DNA of 64,000 bases from an uncultured Bacteroidales bacterium (lineage in GTDB: Bacteria; Bacteroidota; Bacteroidia; Bacteroidales; Bacteroidaceae): the NCBI GenBank assembly GCA_902779535.1, contig CACZBX010000001.1, positions 86,794-150,793 of the forward strand. The letters are read 5' to 3'. The notes beneath the pieces were generated by a model. That model saw only the letters and a list, made by a program, of their open reading frames with translations, ran no database searches and was not told the DNA's origin. The position numbers were made by a program, and so were the translations under genes. Below are positions 1 through 8,257 of this stretch, one piece after another. Numbering within the stretch: position 1 is the first letter of the stretch; the number at the start of each line of letters is the position of its first letter.

Positions 1-468
1 CGACATGCCGCCATCCTTGTTGATGGTCCACAGTTTTCCGCTGAATCCATCTCCGATACGGTTTCGATAAACGATTTGTTTCCCATCAGGACTCCATGTG
101 AGTACGATGTTGTTCGGGCCCATACGGTCGCCCAGGTCATCGCGGCTATTGGTAGCTGTATAGGTTAAGCGCTTTGGCTCACCACCCTTTGCTGGAATCA
201 GGAATACCTCGGTATTACCGTCATACTGCCCGGTAAACGCAATGGATTGTCCATCGGGAGCAAAGCGGGCAAACATCTCATAGCCGACATGCGAGGTCAA
301 GCGTTCGGCTTCACCCCCATTTATCGGAGCTTTAAACAAGTCGCCTCCATACGAGAAGACAACATCCGTACCATTGGTTGTTGGAAAACGAAGCAGTCGG
401 GCTTCCTGAGCCATCGTGACCGACGTTACGCCCATCAACAACGAAATCAATAGAGTCTTTTTCATCAT
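1..468 (-). CDS. Tricorn-like protease, N-terminal part (runs off the left edge)
   Basis: About 155 codons are visible, read leftward from an ATG pair at 468/465 to the window edge in an open frame. The protein starts with a short signal peptide (MKKTLLISLLMG...AQ) and continues with a beta-propeller segment: a motif GGDLFKAPINGGEA, then FAPDGQSIAFTGQYDG and LTWSPDGKQIVYRNR, the WD/TolB-like blades of tricorn protease homologues (peptidase family S41 with PDZ). In this family the propellers feed peptides to a C-terminal S41 protease domain, which lies outside the window. A secreted or periplasmic peptidase degrading oligopeptides is the likely role. A plain TolB-like or S9 propeller is the alternative; the opening residues fit tricorn better. 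Confidence 0.75.
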   Translation of the reverse strand, partial: MMKKTLLISLLMGVTSVTMAQEARLLRFPTTNGTDVVFSYGGDLFKAPINGGEAERLTSHVGYEMFARFAPDGQSIAFTGQYDGNTEVFLIPAKGGEPKRLTYTATNSRDDLGDRMGPNNIVLTWSPDGKQIVYRNRIGDGFSGKLWTINKDGGMS

Positions 469-541
469 ATTTTATATTTTAGTAGCTGTGTAAAACTATA
501 AAAAAATCATCAGTTACCCAAGATTAGCCAATAAAACTTGT

Positions 542-549
542 TATATTTG
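542..549 (+). promoter_or_regulatory. -7 promoter element for the GH20 gene
   Basis: TATATTTG matches the Bacteroidetes TAnnTTTG -7 consensus and lies 20 bases before the GH20 start codon. No clear -33 TTTG is seen at the usual distance. Confidence 0.55.
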
Positions 550-569
550 CTTTTATTAAAAAGTAGATT

Positions 570-2627
570 ATGAAAAAATATTGTTTCCTTTTGTGTTTAT
601 TGGTTTGTTTGAATGGAATGGCTCGTGACTTGAATGCCAAGTTCCAGTTATTGCCTAAGCCCCAAACCGTTGAAGTTTATTCGGATAATGGGTTGAACTA
701 TACAGATCTATCGTTTATTACGATGGTTGACGGACTAGAAGTTACGGCACTGCCCGATATGTTGCGGGTGTTACCACAAGCCAAACAGAAGGGGAAGGGA
801 ATCATTCTTCAGCAAACGACAACAGGCGTTCCTGAATCGGAAGAAGGTTATACGTTGGAAGTATTACGCGATAAGGTGCTGATCCAGTCGAGAGGAGTAG
901 CCGGCCTGTATTATGGCTGCCAGACTCTTCAACAGCTGATGGAGGATAGTCGTGATTTCCGTTGTGCGATTCCTTTGATGAAGATAACCGATTATCCAGC
1001 TATTGCTTACCGTGCCGTGCACTGGGACACCAAGCATCATTTGGATCGAATGGACTATTATTATAGGGAAATTGACCGATTGGCCCGGTACAAAGTGAAT
1101 GCCGTAATCTGGGAGATTGAGGATAAACTTCGGTTTACCCGCAGGCCGGAGGTGGCTGCACCGAACGCCATCAGTAAGCAAGAGATGGAAGCACTTTGCC
1201 GATACGCCAAAGAGCATCAAGTTGAGATTTCTCCCCTCGTACAAGGATTGGGGCATGCTTCGTTTATCTTGAAGCATCATTGGGAATTGCGCGAGAACCC
1301 TGCAAGCGACTGGGAATTTTGTCCGTCAAATCCTGCAACTTACGAACTACAATTCGATCTTTATAAAGATGCTATTGAAGCCATGCCATACGGGAAGTAC
1401 TTGCATATCGGGGGCGATGAGGTTTCGGCCATCGGTATTGATGAGCGATGCAAGGCCACGGGGAAATCGGCTTTCGAACTGCAGATGTACTGGCTTCAGA
1501 AAGTTTGCGATTTTGCTACGGCCAACGGTCGTATTCCTATTTTTTGGGATGATATGCCCTTGAAATATGGTGACGTTATGAAGTTCTCGAATGTAAAGTC
1601 GGAGGAGGAAGTTGCTCAGAAATGGAACAGCGAGAAGTTGGATGCCAGCATTCACCTGTTTCCTAAGGAATGTGTGTATATGCGTTGGCTCTATGGTGAT
1701 GCTACCGTGGCAGGACATCGGCGTATCCTTCAGTGGTATGGTGATTCGGGCTTGACGGTCATGGGAGCTACCGCGGCTTCTTATGGTGCCTCTCCTTATT
1801 TACCACGTAACAATACGAATGCCGGTATAATTCAAGGGTTCAGTCGACTGGTTGCCGAGAACCATTTGGCGGGTATACTTGCTACAGCTTGGGACGATGG
1901 CTCACCTCACCTTGAAACGGTTTGGAGGGGATATATCGCACAGGGTGAATTTGGTTGGAACCCGACGGGACGGACGATCGAACAGTTTAAGGAAGCTCAT
2001 GCACAGCGTGAGTTCGGTTTCCCAGCTAAAGATCATTTGACACAATTTATCAACGATATGGAGCAACAGGCCTTTTTCTTTGATGAGGCTTTGGTAACAT
2101 CCGGGCGAAGAAATCCGGCATGGGGAACAAAAGATTTCACATTGGTCACGTTGCCCGATCCGGATAAAACAGGCGAATGGAGTAAGACTTATCAGGAAAA
2201 AGTGACGAAGGCGAAGGAGTCTGAAAAGAACTATCAAGCTATTTGTCAGAAAATAGAGTTGGCTCGCCATGCAGCTATAAGAGGACACTATACGTTGGAA
2301 GTTTACGATCGTCTGAATGCTTTGTTATACTTCCCGTCTAAAGTTTTGTTAGCCTTGAACGAATACGATACGGCTTCTGATTCAGATGCTCGTCGTCAGG
2401 CTTTGAAAGGCGTAGAGGACGTATGTATATATTTCGATGTGATGCGAAAGGAACTGCTTCAGACATATTCCAAGACGCGCTTTATGGAACAACCTGAAGG
2501 ATATGTTCCTGATTCAAACTATCATAATCATCTTTCTGCGAAGACGATGAATAGTGATTGGATTTTCTATTATGAGTTGCCAATGGTAAAAGCGTTGAAA
2601 ACTTGGTTGCAGAAAGTAAAGGAATAA
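570..2627 (+). CDS. Secreted beta-N-acetylhexosaminidase, family GH20
   Basis: A 685-residue exported protein with signal peptide at residues 1-18. Residues about 25-130 form the usual N-terminal GH20b-like domain, followed by the catalytic TIM barrel. The family hallmark HIGGDEV places the substrate-assisting Asp and acid/base Glu at D283-E284. GH20 enzymes remove terminal beta-GlcNAc or beta-GalNAc with retention, via the substrate N-acetyl group. The C-terminal 200 residues are helical and charged, with no recognised binding module. The gene stands alone, with its own -7 element, next to a GH123 beta-GalNAcase on the other strand and close to a GH36 alpha-galactosidase, which suggests host glycan or glycolipid trimming. 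Family is certain; GlcNAc versus GalNAc preference cannot be read from the sequence. Confidence 0.9.
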   Translation: MKKYCFLLCLLVCLNGMARDLNAKFQLLPKPQTVEVYSDNGLNYTDLSFITMVDGLEVTALPDMLRVLPQAKQKGKGIILQQTTTGVPESEEGYTLEVLRDKVLIQSRGVAGLYYGCQTLQQLMEDSRDFRCAIPLMKITDYPAIAYRAVHWDTKHHLDRMDYYYREIDRLARYKVNAVIWEIEDKLRFTRRPEVAAPNAISKQEMEALCRYAKEHQVEISPLVQGLGHASFILKHHWELRENPASDWEFCPSNPATYELQFDLYKDAIEAMPYGKYLHIGGDEVSAIGIDERCKATGKSAFELQMYWLQKVCDFATANGRIPIFWDDMPLKYGDVMKFSNVKSEEEVAQKWNSEKLDASIHLFPKECVYMRWLYGDATVAGHRRILQWYGDSGLTVMGATAASYGASPYLPRNNTNAGIIQGFSRLVAENHLAGILATAWDDGSPHLETVWRGYIAQGEFGWNPTGRTIEQFKEAHAQREFGFPAKDHLTQFINDMEQQAFFFDEALVTSGRRNPAWGTKDFTLVTLPDPDKTGEWSKTYQEKVTKAKESEKNYQAICQKIELARHAAIRGHYTLEVYDRLNALLYFPSKVLLALNEYDTASDSDARRQALKGVEDVCIYFDVMRKELLQTYSKTRFMEQPEGYVPDSNYHNHLSAKTMNSDWIFYYELPMVKALKTWLQKVKE

Positions 2628-2690
2628 GTGGTTCTAACCTTTACTCTGTATTGTCTCGGAAAATGTGTTTTTACCTCTAAACTCATCCCG

Positions 2691-2911
2691 TGTGAAGGTA
2701 TTACCTTCACAAATATACAATTATTAACATTTAAATAGTTGATTCACAAGACTTTCATTTTTGTGAAGCTGTGAAGGATTGTTTTGGTTTTTAGGCTGTG
2801 TAAGCGTATTGTCCTTATGGATTTCCGAATCCACAGGGTGTATGATTGAGGGTTTGCAACCCGCGCGAATTGTAAATCCGCAGTTATTACTTCGGGGATT
2901 ACAAATCCCCG
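2691..2911. repeat. Cluster of REP-like hairpins in an intergenic repeat
   Basis: This gene-free stretch holds several short inverted repeats in a row: a 10-bp palindrome TGTGAAGGTA/TACCTTCACA at 2691-2711, a TTCACAA/TTGTGAA pair around 2750-2780, a GGATT/AATCC pair at 2819-2832, GGGTT/AACCC at 2850-2862, GCGAATT/AAATCCGC-type at 2865-2881 and CGGGGATT/AATCCCCG at 2893-2911. The arrangement resembles REP elements mobilised by single-strand Y1 (IS200-like) transposases in Bacteroidetes, but no transposase is nearby. A minus-strand open frame of 86 codons across it looks like chance translation. Confidence 0.6.
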
Positions 2912-2960
2912 AGGACATTAGGACTTCAGCGTCTTTTTCATTCACCGTATAAATTTTTTT

Positions 2961-3060
2961 ATTTGTCGAGTTTTCCACCCTCATTTATCGAGTTCTTTCG
3001 TCCAAAAACTCAGGTTCTGGAACAAAAAACTCAGTTTTCTCAGAGTGTACTCCGATGTTT
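2961..3060. repeat. Dispersed CTCAG-rich repeat, copy 1
   Basis: The segment beginning ATTTGTCGAGTTTTC and containing CCTCATTTATCGA, TCCAAAA, CTCAGGTT, AAAAACTCAG and TTTTCTCAGAG recurs with about four-fifths identity and the same orientation at 47294-47411. Both copies are intergenic. It lies directly beside the hairpin cluster at 2691-2911, which the second copy lacks. No coding potential is evident. Confidence 0.75.
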
Positions 3061-3097
3061 TGAGCAGAACGTTTGAGCAATTCTGATGAAAAAGGTT

Positions 3098-3132
3098 AAA
3101 AAAATCCGCCACACCTAAGACGATGTGGCGGA
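3098..3132 (-). terminator. Rho-independent terminator of the GH123 gene
   Basis: The stem TCCGCCACA/TGTGGCGGA (3105-3113 with 3124-3132) is followed on the minus strand by seven T (complement of 3098-3104). It sits 24 bases past the GH123 stop codon. Confidence 0.85.
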
Positions 3133-3156
3133 ACTTATGTTGAAATATCACGATGG

Positions 3157-4971
3157 TCAGAACTTATTGATCTCTGCTTTAACTTTATTCACATACCGGG
3201 ATGCTGGTATTTCATTCAGTTTCAGTTCATCGAACGTACTCAAGGCCCTTTCCAAATTCTTAAGGGCGGAAATGTTTCCTTTTTGCTTATATTCATTGCG
3301 CAGGATGCGAATCTTTTCATAGTCTTGGATGCCTGCAACCAATCGTTCAAAGCGAATGCAAGTGCGTCCCTCAGGATAAACCATATAAGTGTCGCCGGCT
3401 GCCCAGGTAATGAAGCGGCTGTCGAGCAATGGCTCGAGTACCCAACTGTTATAAGCCCAGCGCAGATAGCCATCAAGGTCGGCCATGGCTGCATACAATC
3501 CTAACCACTCAGCTTCGGCCGGTGCACTAAACGTAAACGTATTCGGATAAGGCTCTGCACAGCACGTATAGAACGTTGTCACTTTTCCTTCTGCCCGACG
3601 TTTTTCAATATCTTGTTTTGAATATTTCAGACGCAGAGGGATGCAGTAATCATCTAGTTCGCTCAGCAGTTCTTGATAAAGGTTGCCAGCCATGGAGATC
3701 TTAAACTTCGGATCAGCCTTACGGATGACCTTCAGCGTTTTCAGCATGATGTCGATAGGACGCTCGTCCATCGAGATATGTGTGATTTCAAACCAACCCT
3801 TTTCTTTCAGATGTTTAGCGAACGCAGTCAGCATAGCAGTCCACATTTCGTCGTAGGCAGCTTCTCCTGGTTGTGTCTTCACGAATTTCATCGTATTGCT
3901 GGCTTGGTCGAAGTATTGGAACGACAGAGCCCATGGAACCATGGAATAACAACCAATTTCTTTTTTGATGCCAATGCTCATCATGAACTCCACCCACTTG
4001 TCGAAAACGGAGAAGTCGAACGACCATGTACCATCCAACTTTTTCATCCAAGTTACCATGGATTCAAAGTAATCGTAGGTTTGTCCGTTCCACGGTTTGT
4101 GCATGATGGAAGTCGTAATCACTTTTCCTCCAGCTTGATGGTACAGCTCCATGATGGGGCGCATGGCATCAAAGTGTTCCTTGCTCCATGGCTCAACCTG
4201 ATAATAACGGGCGACGGCATACGGGTTTTGCCATAAGTCGAGGTGGAAAGCCCAGTCGTCCACCTTTGGTAAAACACGATTCTTCACATTCACTTTCAGG
4301 TTTAATTTACCCAGCAGACGATTTCCATCCTTTACGGTTACGGTGCCTGAGTAAACGCCCGACTTGATATCTTGAGGAACCCATACGCGAACCCAAGCAG
4401 GTTGAGTGTTCATAGCCGGTACCGCCAGTTCTTTAGCAAAGTGATCAATCGGGTCAGCTACCAAAGAAGAATCCCAGCGTGTTGCATCCGGTCGTTGGCC
4501 GCAAGCACCTTTCTTATCTTTATTGAGTTCATCGGTCATGACATATCGTACAAATCCTTTGAGCAGACTGCCTTGTCCGATGCGCTCTTTTCCATTGATG
4601 AGATCGGATACCTCGAAGGACACATGTTTCAGGTTTTCTTTTCCGTAAACGACAAACTGTGCGGCGACGCGTTCGCCTTTCCAAGCTGTCAACTCGATCG
4701 TGTTCGGGCTAAGGACGGTTGGAGGGATTTCTTTAGCGTAGCGTTCATCAACGGATGCCCATCTGACGTTTACGCCATTCACCTTGTTCCAGAGAACAGG
4801 ATTCACGGCAACAGGATTAGGTAGTTCTTTGTACTCTTTCTTCGGGAACATCGGCTGCCCGGTATTCCTTCCGGCGTGTGTCACTCCATTTGCTTGTGAG
4901 AACAAACTGAGTGGAAGGACACAGAAAGACAGGATGAGAATGAATCTCAATAAGGCAATTCTATTTTTCAT
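3157..4971 (-). CDS. Secreted GH123-like beta-N-acetylgalactosaminidase (DUF4091 family)
   Basis: A 604-residue protein with a signal peptide (residues 1-26, ending ...LFSQANG). It has an N-terminal beta-sandwich (about 80-235) and a C-terminal TIM barrel (about 240-600), the layout of GH123/DUF4091. The motif ISMDERPID carries an adjacent acidic pair, D402-E403, as expected for the substrate-assisted GH123 mechanism that hydrolyses terminal beta-GalNAc, notably from glycosphingolipids. The gene diverges from the GH36 alpha-galactosidase across an 81-bp region with back-to-back -7 elements and faces the GH20 gene; the three together could act on globo-type or Forssman-type glycans. Some DUF4091 proteins have unknown substrates, so the exact activity is an inference. 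Confidence 0.75.
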   Translation of the reverse strand: MKNRIALLRFILILSFCVLPLSLFSQANGVTHAGRNTGQPMFPKKEYKELPNPVAVNPVLWNKVNGVNVRWASVDERYAKEIPPTVLSPNTIELTAWKGERVAAQFVVYGKENLKHVSFEVSDLINGKERIGQGSLLKGFVRYVMTDELNKDKKGACGQRPDATRWDSSLVADPIDHFAKELAVPAMNTQPAWVRVWVPQDIKSGVYSGTVTVKDGNRLLGKLNLKVNVKNRVLPKVDDWAFHLDLWQNPYAVARYYQVEPWSKEHFDAMRPIMELYHQAGGKVITTSIMHKPWNGQTYDYFESMVTWMKKLDGTWSFDFSVFDKWVEFMMSIGIKKEIGCYSMVPWALSFQYFDQASNTMKFVKTQPGEAAYDEMWTAMLTAFAKHLKEKGWFEITHISMDERPIDIMLKTLKVIRKADPKFKISMAGNLYQELLSELDDYCIPLRLKYSKQDIEKRRAEGKVTTFYTCCAEPYPNTFTFSAPAEAEWLGLYAAMADLDGYLRWAYNSWVLEPLLDSRFITWAAGDTYMVYPEGRTCIRFERLVAGIQDYEKIRILRNEYKQKGNISALKNLERALSTFDELKLNEIPASRYVNKVKAEINKF

Positions 4972-4997
4972 GGTTCATCTTTTTATGATTGTTATGT

Positions 4998-5005
4998 CAA
5001 AGGTA
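4998..5005 (-). promoter_or_regulatory. -7 promoter element for the GH123 gene
   Basis: On the minus strand this reads TACCTTTG, a TAnnTTTG match 27 bases before the GH123 start. It is back to back with the GH36 element at 5019-5026, so both genes share one short control region. Confidence 0.6.
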
Positions 5006-5018
5006 CGAAGAATTTCGC

Positions 5019-5026
5019 TACATTTG
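5019..5026 (+). promoter_or_regulatory. -7 promoter element for the GH36 gene
   Basis: TACATTTG matches TAnnTTTG and lies 27 bases before the GH36 start codon, giving a short leader. Confidence 0.6.
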
Positions 5027-5052
5027 TAAATCGAATATCAATCTTTTAATAT

Positions 5053-7239
5053 ATGAAAAAGAATCTCCTTATTTTAGTTTGTTTGCTTTTATCGGTGTTA
5101 TACACGAATGCAGCAGAAAAGACATTCATCAAGGTTACCACAGATGATGTAGAAATGGTTCTGCAAGTAGGGCAGGATGGTCGGTTATATCAATCGTATT
5201 TGGGAAAGAAACTGACGCATGATGGCGACTTGGCCTTTCTTCCGATGGGTACGGAGGCTTATCTGACACATGGAATGGAAGACTATTTTGAACCGGCCAT
5301 TCATATTGTACATAACGACTTTAACTCTTCTTTATTGCTGAAATATGTATCACATTCAGTCAATCAACTTTCGGATGGCGTAAGTGAAACGGTGATAACG
5401 TTGAAGGATGACCAATATCCTGTAACCGTAAAACTTCACTATATAGCTTATGCAAAGGAGAATCTGATTAAGACGTTCACGGAGATTTCACATCAGGAAA
5501 AAAAGGCGGTAAAGTTGCAGAAATTTGCTTCTTCCATGTTGCACTTAAATCGTAGTAAGTATTTTCTTACTGAATTTGCCGGTGATTGGGCTCATGAAGT
5601 GAATATGACAGAACAGCCTTTGAGTTTCGGTAAGAAAGTGATTGACACGAAACTCGGATCACGTGCTGACATGTTCTGTTCTCCTTTTTTCCTTTTAGCC
5701 CTGGATAAGGAGTCGGAAGAGAATAATGGAGAGGTACTGGTCGGCTCGTTGGGATGGACTGGTAATTTCCAGTTTACCTTTGAGGTAGACCAGAACAATG
5801 CACTGCGTATCATCTCTGGCATGAACCCCTACGCATCAGAATATACATTGAACCCGAATGAAGTGTTCCGCACTCCGGATTTCTATTTCACTTATAGTTG
5901 TACAGGAAAAGGACAGGCAAGTCGTAACTTCCATGATTGGGCAAGAAAATATCAGGTGAAAGATGGTGAAAAGACACGTATGACTTTGCTGAATAACTGG
6001 GAGGCCACATATTTCAACTTCAATGAAGAGAAATTGGTGGCTTTGATGGATGATGCCGTAAAGTTAGGCGTTGACCTCTTTCTGTTGGATGATGGTTGGT
6101 TTGGCAATAAATATCCGCGGCAAAGTGATCGGCAGGGCTTAGGCGACTGGGATGAAACGAAAGACAAGTTGCCACATGGTGTAGGTTACTTGACAGAAGC
6201 TGCGAAGAAAAAAGGCATCAAGTTTGGTATTTGGATTGAGCCGGAGATGGTGAACCCGAAGAGCGAGTTATACGAAAAACATCCGGATTGGGTGATTCAT
6301 TTGCCTAATCGTGATGAGTACTATTTCCGAAATCAATTAGTACTCGACTTGAGTAATCCGAAGGTGCAAGACTATGTCTTTGGCATTGTTGATAATCTGA
6401 TGACCAAATATCCGGAGATCGCTTTCTTCAAGTGGGATTGCAATAGTCCAATCACGAACATTTACTCTTATTACCTGAAGGAAAAGCAGACTCATCTTTA
6501 TATAGAACATGTTCGTGGCTTATACAATGTCTTAGAGCGCGTGAAAGCGAAGTACCCGAATTTGCCGATGATGTTATGTTCTGGCGGCGGTGGACGTACC
6601 GACTTCGAAGCATTGAAATATTTTACTGAGTTCTGGCCAAGCGATAATACCGACCCGATTGAGCGTTTGTTCATTCAGTGGGGATATTCACAAATCTTCC
6701 CTGCAAAGACGATGTGTGCTCATGTGACAACATGGAACAAGAACACGAGCATCAAGTTCCGTACTGAGGTGGCAATGATGTGTAAGTTGGGCTTTGATAT
6801 CAAGCTATCGGATATGGATGAAAGGGAAGCTGCATACTGTCATGCAGCAGTTGAGAACTATAATCGGCTGAAACCGGTGATCTTGGACGGAGATCTGTTC
6901 CGCTTGGTTTCTCCTTACGAAGGAAATCATACTTCATCGATGTATGTCAGCAAGGATCAGAAAAAGGCTGTCTTGTTTGCCTTCGATATTCATCCACGAT
7001 ATGCTGAGAAACTTTATCCGGTTCGGTTGAACGGATTGGACCCGCACAAGATGTATCGCGTAAATGAAATCAACAAGATGCAGACAATGCCGATGAGGGC
7101 TGGCATGCCAATGCGACCGGGAATGAACAATCCGCTTGATAATAAAGTGTATTCAGGAGAATATCTGATGACGGTCGGGCTGAATGTATTCAGTACACGC
7201 CAGTTGAACAGCCGTGTGATAGAGATTGTGGCTGAATAA
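5053..7239 (+). CDS. Secreted alpha-galactosidase, family GH36
   Basis: A 728-residue protein with signal peptide 1-20 (...YTNAAEK). It has the full GH36 layout: N-terminal beta-supersandwich (about 25-300), TIM barrel (about 310-630) and C-terminal beta-sandwich. The diagnostic motifs are present: LLDDGWFG, GIWIEPEMVNP, FFKWD with the nucleophile at D462, and FWPSDNTDP with the acid/base at D531. The enzyme releases terminal alpha-galactose with retention. It is exported, unlike many cytoplasmic GH36 raffinose enzymes, and is divergent from a GH123 gene, which points to complex host or plant glycans rather than small sugars. A Met/Arg/Pro-rich stretch at about 675-695 (MPMRAGMPMRPGM) near the end is unusual for the family. 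Confidence 0.93.
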   Translation: MKKNLLILVCLLLSVLYTNAAEKTFIKVTTDDVEMVLQVGQDGRLYQSYLGKKLTHDGDLAFLPMGTEAYLTHGMEDYFEPAIHIVHNDFNSSLLLKYVSHSVNQLSDGVSETVITLKDDQYPVTVKLHYIAYAKENLIKTFTEISHQEKKAVKLQKFASSMLHLNRSKYFLTEFAGDWAHEVNMTEQPLSFGKKVIDTKLGSRADMFCSPFFLLALDKESEENNGEVLVGSLGWTGNFQFTFEVDQNNALRIISGMNPYASEYTLNPNEVFRTPDFYFTYSCTGKGQASRNFHDWARKYQVKDGEKTRMTLLNNWEATYFNFNEEKLVALMDDAVKLGVDLFLLDDGWFGNKYPRQSDRQGLGDWDETKDKLPHGVGYLTEAAKKKGIKFGIWIEPEMVNPKSELYEKHPDWVIHLPNRDEYYFRNQLVLDLSNPKVQDYVFGIVDNLMTKYPEIAFFKWDCNSPITNIYSYYLKEKQTHLYIEHVRGLYNVLERVKAKYPNLPMMLCSGGGGRTDFEALKYFTEFWPSDNTDPIERLFIQWGYSQIFPAKTMCAHVTTWNKNTSIKFRTEVAMMCKLGFDIKLSDMDEREAAYCHAAVENYNRLKPVILDGDLFRLVSPYEGNHTSSMYVSKDQKKAVLFAFDIHPRYAEKLYPVRLNGLDPHKMYRVNEINKMQTMPMRAGMPMRPGMNNPLDNKVYSGEYLMTVGLNVFSTRQLNSRVIEIVAE

Positions 7240-7378
7240 ATAGAATGAAAACGTTTCATAGGGAAATGGATAACCGAAATAGGGTTTTTCCCACAGAAGT
7301 TTAGGGAATATCTTTTGTTGGGTTATCATTTTAATGGTTCTTTTGTACCAAGAAAAAAACATTAAAAACATACGACTT

Positions 7379-8107
7379 ATGAAACGTTATCATTTTACTC
7401 TTGACATCTATACGATGAAAGGTTTGGTCGTAGCGCTAATTTGTGCTATGTTTATTCTTCCCCTTTCTGCCCAACCGCGTCGGGGATACCATCGCCCAGG
7501 GCCACCCCGTCATTCCTATCCGATGAGAAGTCATTATGGCTCACATGGAGATTTCATGCTTGGGGGAAATACATATGTTGGTCTTCGCTTCGGATTGTCT
7601 GCCTCATCCGTTCATTCAGACGATCAATACCTGAATGGAAGTGGTGTTCAAAGTGGATTTAATGTAGGTGGCGTTGTAGGAGTTCAATTATCTTATTATG
7701 CTCCAGTGTTCTTTGAAACGGGTTTATCCTATATCGAGAAAGGTGGGGGAGGCTCGTATGGAAGGAAAAAATTCACTTATGATCTGAACTATCTGGAAGT
7801 CCCGTTGGTGCTTAAGTACCGTTGTGTTGTTGCACCGATGGCTGCTGTAGAGCCTTTCTTAGGAGGCTATCTATCCTGTGGGGTCGGTGGACAGATTCGT
7901 GATTTTGGCGATCGGGCTGCGTATAGTTCCTTCTCGGATAACAACTTCGGCCGTTTCGATGGCGGTGTACGTGTTGGGTGTGGAGCATCGTTCAGTATGT
8001 TGTACATGGAACTAGGATACGATCTTGGCTTAGCAAATATCAGCAAGGACTATTTCGATGCTTCGCATAACGGTTGTTTCTTCGTGAATATTGGCCTTAA
8101 CTTTTAA
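7379..8107 (+). CDS. Small outer-membrane beta-barrel protein (PorT/OMP_b-brl type)
   Basis: A 242-residue protein from the ATG at 7379. The frame is open 45 bases further upstream, but the extra residues do not resemble a signal sequence. A hydrophobic export signal follows at about residues 13-33 (MKGLVVALICAMFILPLSAQ), so translation may even start at that internal Met. A short Arg/Pro/His-rich linker follows, then alternating beta strands rich in Gly and aromatics (FGLSASSVHSD, VGVQLSYYAPVFFETGLSYI, LNYLEVPLVLKYR, YMELGYDLGLANIS) ending in Phe, as in 8-stranded barrels of the OMP_b-brl group. Such proteins are structural or of unknown function. It is monocistronic, with a terminator after it. 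Confidence 0.75.
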   Translation: MKRYHFTLDIYTMKGLVVALICAMFILPLSAQPRRGYHRPGPPRHSYPMRSHYGSHGDFMLGGNTYVGLRFGLSASSVHSDDQYLNGSGVQSGFNVGGVVGVQLSYYAPVFFETGLSYIEKGGGGSYGRKKFTYDLNYLEVPLVLKYRCVVAPMAAVEPFLGGYLSCGVGGQIRDFGDRAAYSSFSDNNFGRFDGGVRVGCGASFSMLYMELGYDLGLANISKDYFDASHNGCFFVNIGLNF

Positions 8108-8130
8108 ATAATCTATTTCTGTATAGGTAG

Positions 8131-8173
8131 AGAGGGTGTGTTCAACAATAAACACATCCTCTTCGCTTTTTTT
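8131..8173 (+). terminator. Rho-independent terminator after the beta-barrel gene
   Basis: The stem AGAGGGTGTGTT/AACACATCCTCT (8131-8142 with 8151-8162) is followed by a T-rich run at 8167-8173. Confidence 0.85.
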
Positions 8174-8196
8174 CTTGATGTTTTTCTACTTTTCTG

Positions 8197-8226
8197 GTTG
8201 TCATGTTAAAATAATGCGTACTTTTG
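8197..8226 (+). promoter_or_regulatory. -33/-7 promoter of the sugar isomerase lipoprotein gene
   Basis: GTTG at 8197-8200, an 18-bp spacer and TACTTTTG at 8219-8226 give a good match to the Bacteroidetes promoter, 31 bases before the start codon. Confidence 0.65.
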
Positions 8227-8257
8227 TAAAAAGAAATCATTTTTTATAAACAAAGTC

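Noticed and set aside
2819-2911. CRISPR array
   Set aside because: The short palindromes differ from one another in sequence and spacing, with no constant repeat or spacers and no cas genes anywhere in the window.
2724-2984. Minus-strand open frame of 86 codons across the intergenic repeat
   Set aside because: It lies wholly over the hairpin cluster and start of the CTCAG module, has no start-site context, and its composition follows the repeat. It is better explained as chance translation of repeat DNA.
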